Shown here in pieces: positions 5,629 to 5,987 of a stretch of 5,987 nucleotides of DNA. The translations under genes and the position numbers were made by a program. Each line of letters starts with the position of its first letter. The stretch's first letter is position 1. Location: positions 1 through 5,987 of the forward strand of contig PJER01000127.1 in the NCBI GenBank assembly GCA_002825465.1. Direction: 5' to 3'. This DNA is from Candidatus Thorarchaeota archaeon MP8T_1. GTDB taxonomy: Archaea; Asgardarchaeota; Thorarchaeia; Thorarchaeales; Thorarchaeaceae. The notes beneath the pieces were generated by a model, which was given only the letters and a program-made list of their open reading frames with translations, was not told the DNA's origin and searched no databases.

Positions 5629-5987
5629 TCATGACCTCGCAACTAGAAGGATACCAGCAAGTAGTATCATGAATCCAGCAAGAGTATCAAGGCTTTGTAA
5701 CCATGCAATTGGATCAAGTGTTATCCCGGGCCAAGAAACGATTAGAATGGCAATGAAGCCAACCAATGCCAATAGAACTCCGGATTTGGATAATTTCCAA
5801 TGAGTAAATCCACATGCATCAAATGCTAATGCGACTACAATAATCAGCACGACACCAAGCAAAATCTGCATTAGACCTTCCACGGTTCCAGGTCCTGGCG
5901 AGTTTATGTTGTTGATGATTCTCTGCAGTGCGTACAGAATGAGTACTATACCACCCAAGACAGTGTAGCCCTGTGCAGCACCTTCTG
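5629..5987 (-). CDS. Small polytopic membrane protein, function unknown (5' partial)
   Basis: This is the C-terminal 119 codons of a membrane protein that continues past the window end. The first start-like codon is a TTG at 5958, but the frame stays open upstream (EGAAQGYTVLGGIVLILYAL), and that stretch is already entering a membrane helix, so the TTG is unlikely to be the start. Counting from it, helices are at about 1-12 (continuing from upstream), 28-48, 58-76 and 90-108. A Pro/Gly/Asn-rich loop (INNINSPGPGT) lies between the first two. A single Cys (in DACGF) follows the second helix, and the protein ends in VARS. It resembles the 109-residue protein at 3802 in size, helix count and glycine-rich helices, but no specific motif shows common descent. 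It lies 84 bp upstream of the aminotransferase on the same strand. The family is not recognised. Confidence 0.7.
   Translation of the reverse strand, partial: EGAAQGYTVLGGIVLILYALQRIINNINSPGPGTVEGLMQILLGVVLIIVVALAFDACGFTHWKLSKSGVLLALVGFIAILIVSWPGITLDPIAWLQSLDTLAGFMILLAGILLVARS

Noticed and set aside
1..5987. CRISPR array, insertion sequence or other mobile element
   Set aside because: No regularly spaced direct DNA repeats, no transposase or integrase motifs and no terminal inverted repeats were seen.

Overview
The window looks archaeal, and an Asgard-type archaeon (Thorarchaeota-like) is my best guess, with low to moderate confidence. The signs are a single-pass surface protein with beta-sandwich modules rich in N-glycosylation sequons and a helical cytoplasmic tail, purine-rich Shine-Dalgarno sites, TATA-like rather than bacterial -35/-10 upstream elements, and several small four-helix membrane proteins. 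GC content is low to moderate. None of this proves the lineage, and no ribosomal or signature gene is present.

Layout: (1) 3-2054, plus strand: the 3' part of a large receptor-like membrane protein. It has tandem Ig-like ectodomain modules, one membrane helix, a basic juxtamembrane stretch, a helical region and four C-terminal ~60-residue helical repeats. Its 5' end lies outside the window. (2) 2103-3443, minus strand, convergent with the first gene: a solitary amino-group (N4-cytosine/N6-adenine type) DNA methyltransferase with no restriction gene in view. (3) 3444-3801: a 358-bp divergent intergenic region with candidate promoters, two weak inverted repeats and a short frame interrupted by TAG. 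(4) 3802-4131, plus strand: a small four-helix membrane protein, closed by a strong hairpin plus T-tract terminator. (5) 4198-5544, minus strand: a class III PLP-dependent aminotransferase with a CxxC-x8-CxxxC cysteine cluster and some unusual active-site neighbours. (6) 5629-5987, minus strand: the 3' part of another small polytopic membrane protein that runs off the window end.

The genes alternate in direction. Only the last two (minus strand, 84 bp apart) could share a transcript, and a TATA-like element between them suggests that even these may be transcribed separately. I see no evidence that the window encodes one joint pathway. The most unusual item is the receptor-like protein, whose glycosylated exterior and fourfold cytoplasmic repeat do not match a family I can name. 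No tRNA, rRNA, CRISPR array or insertion sequence was seen.
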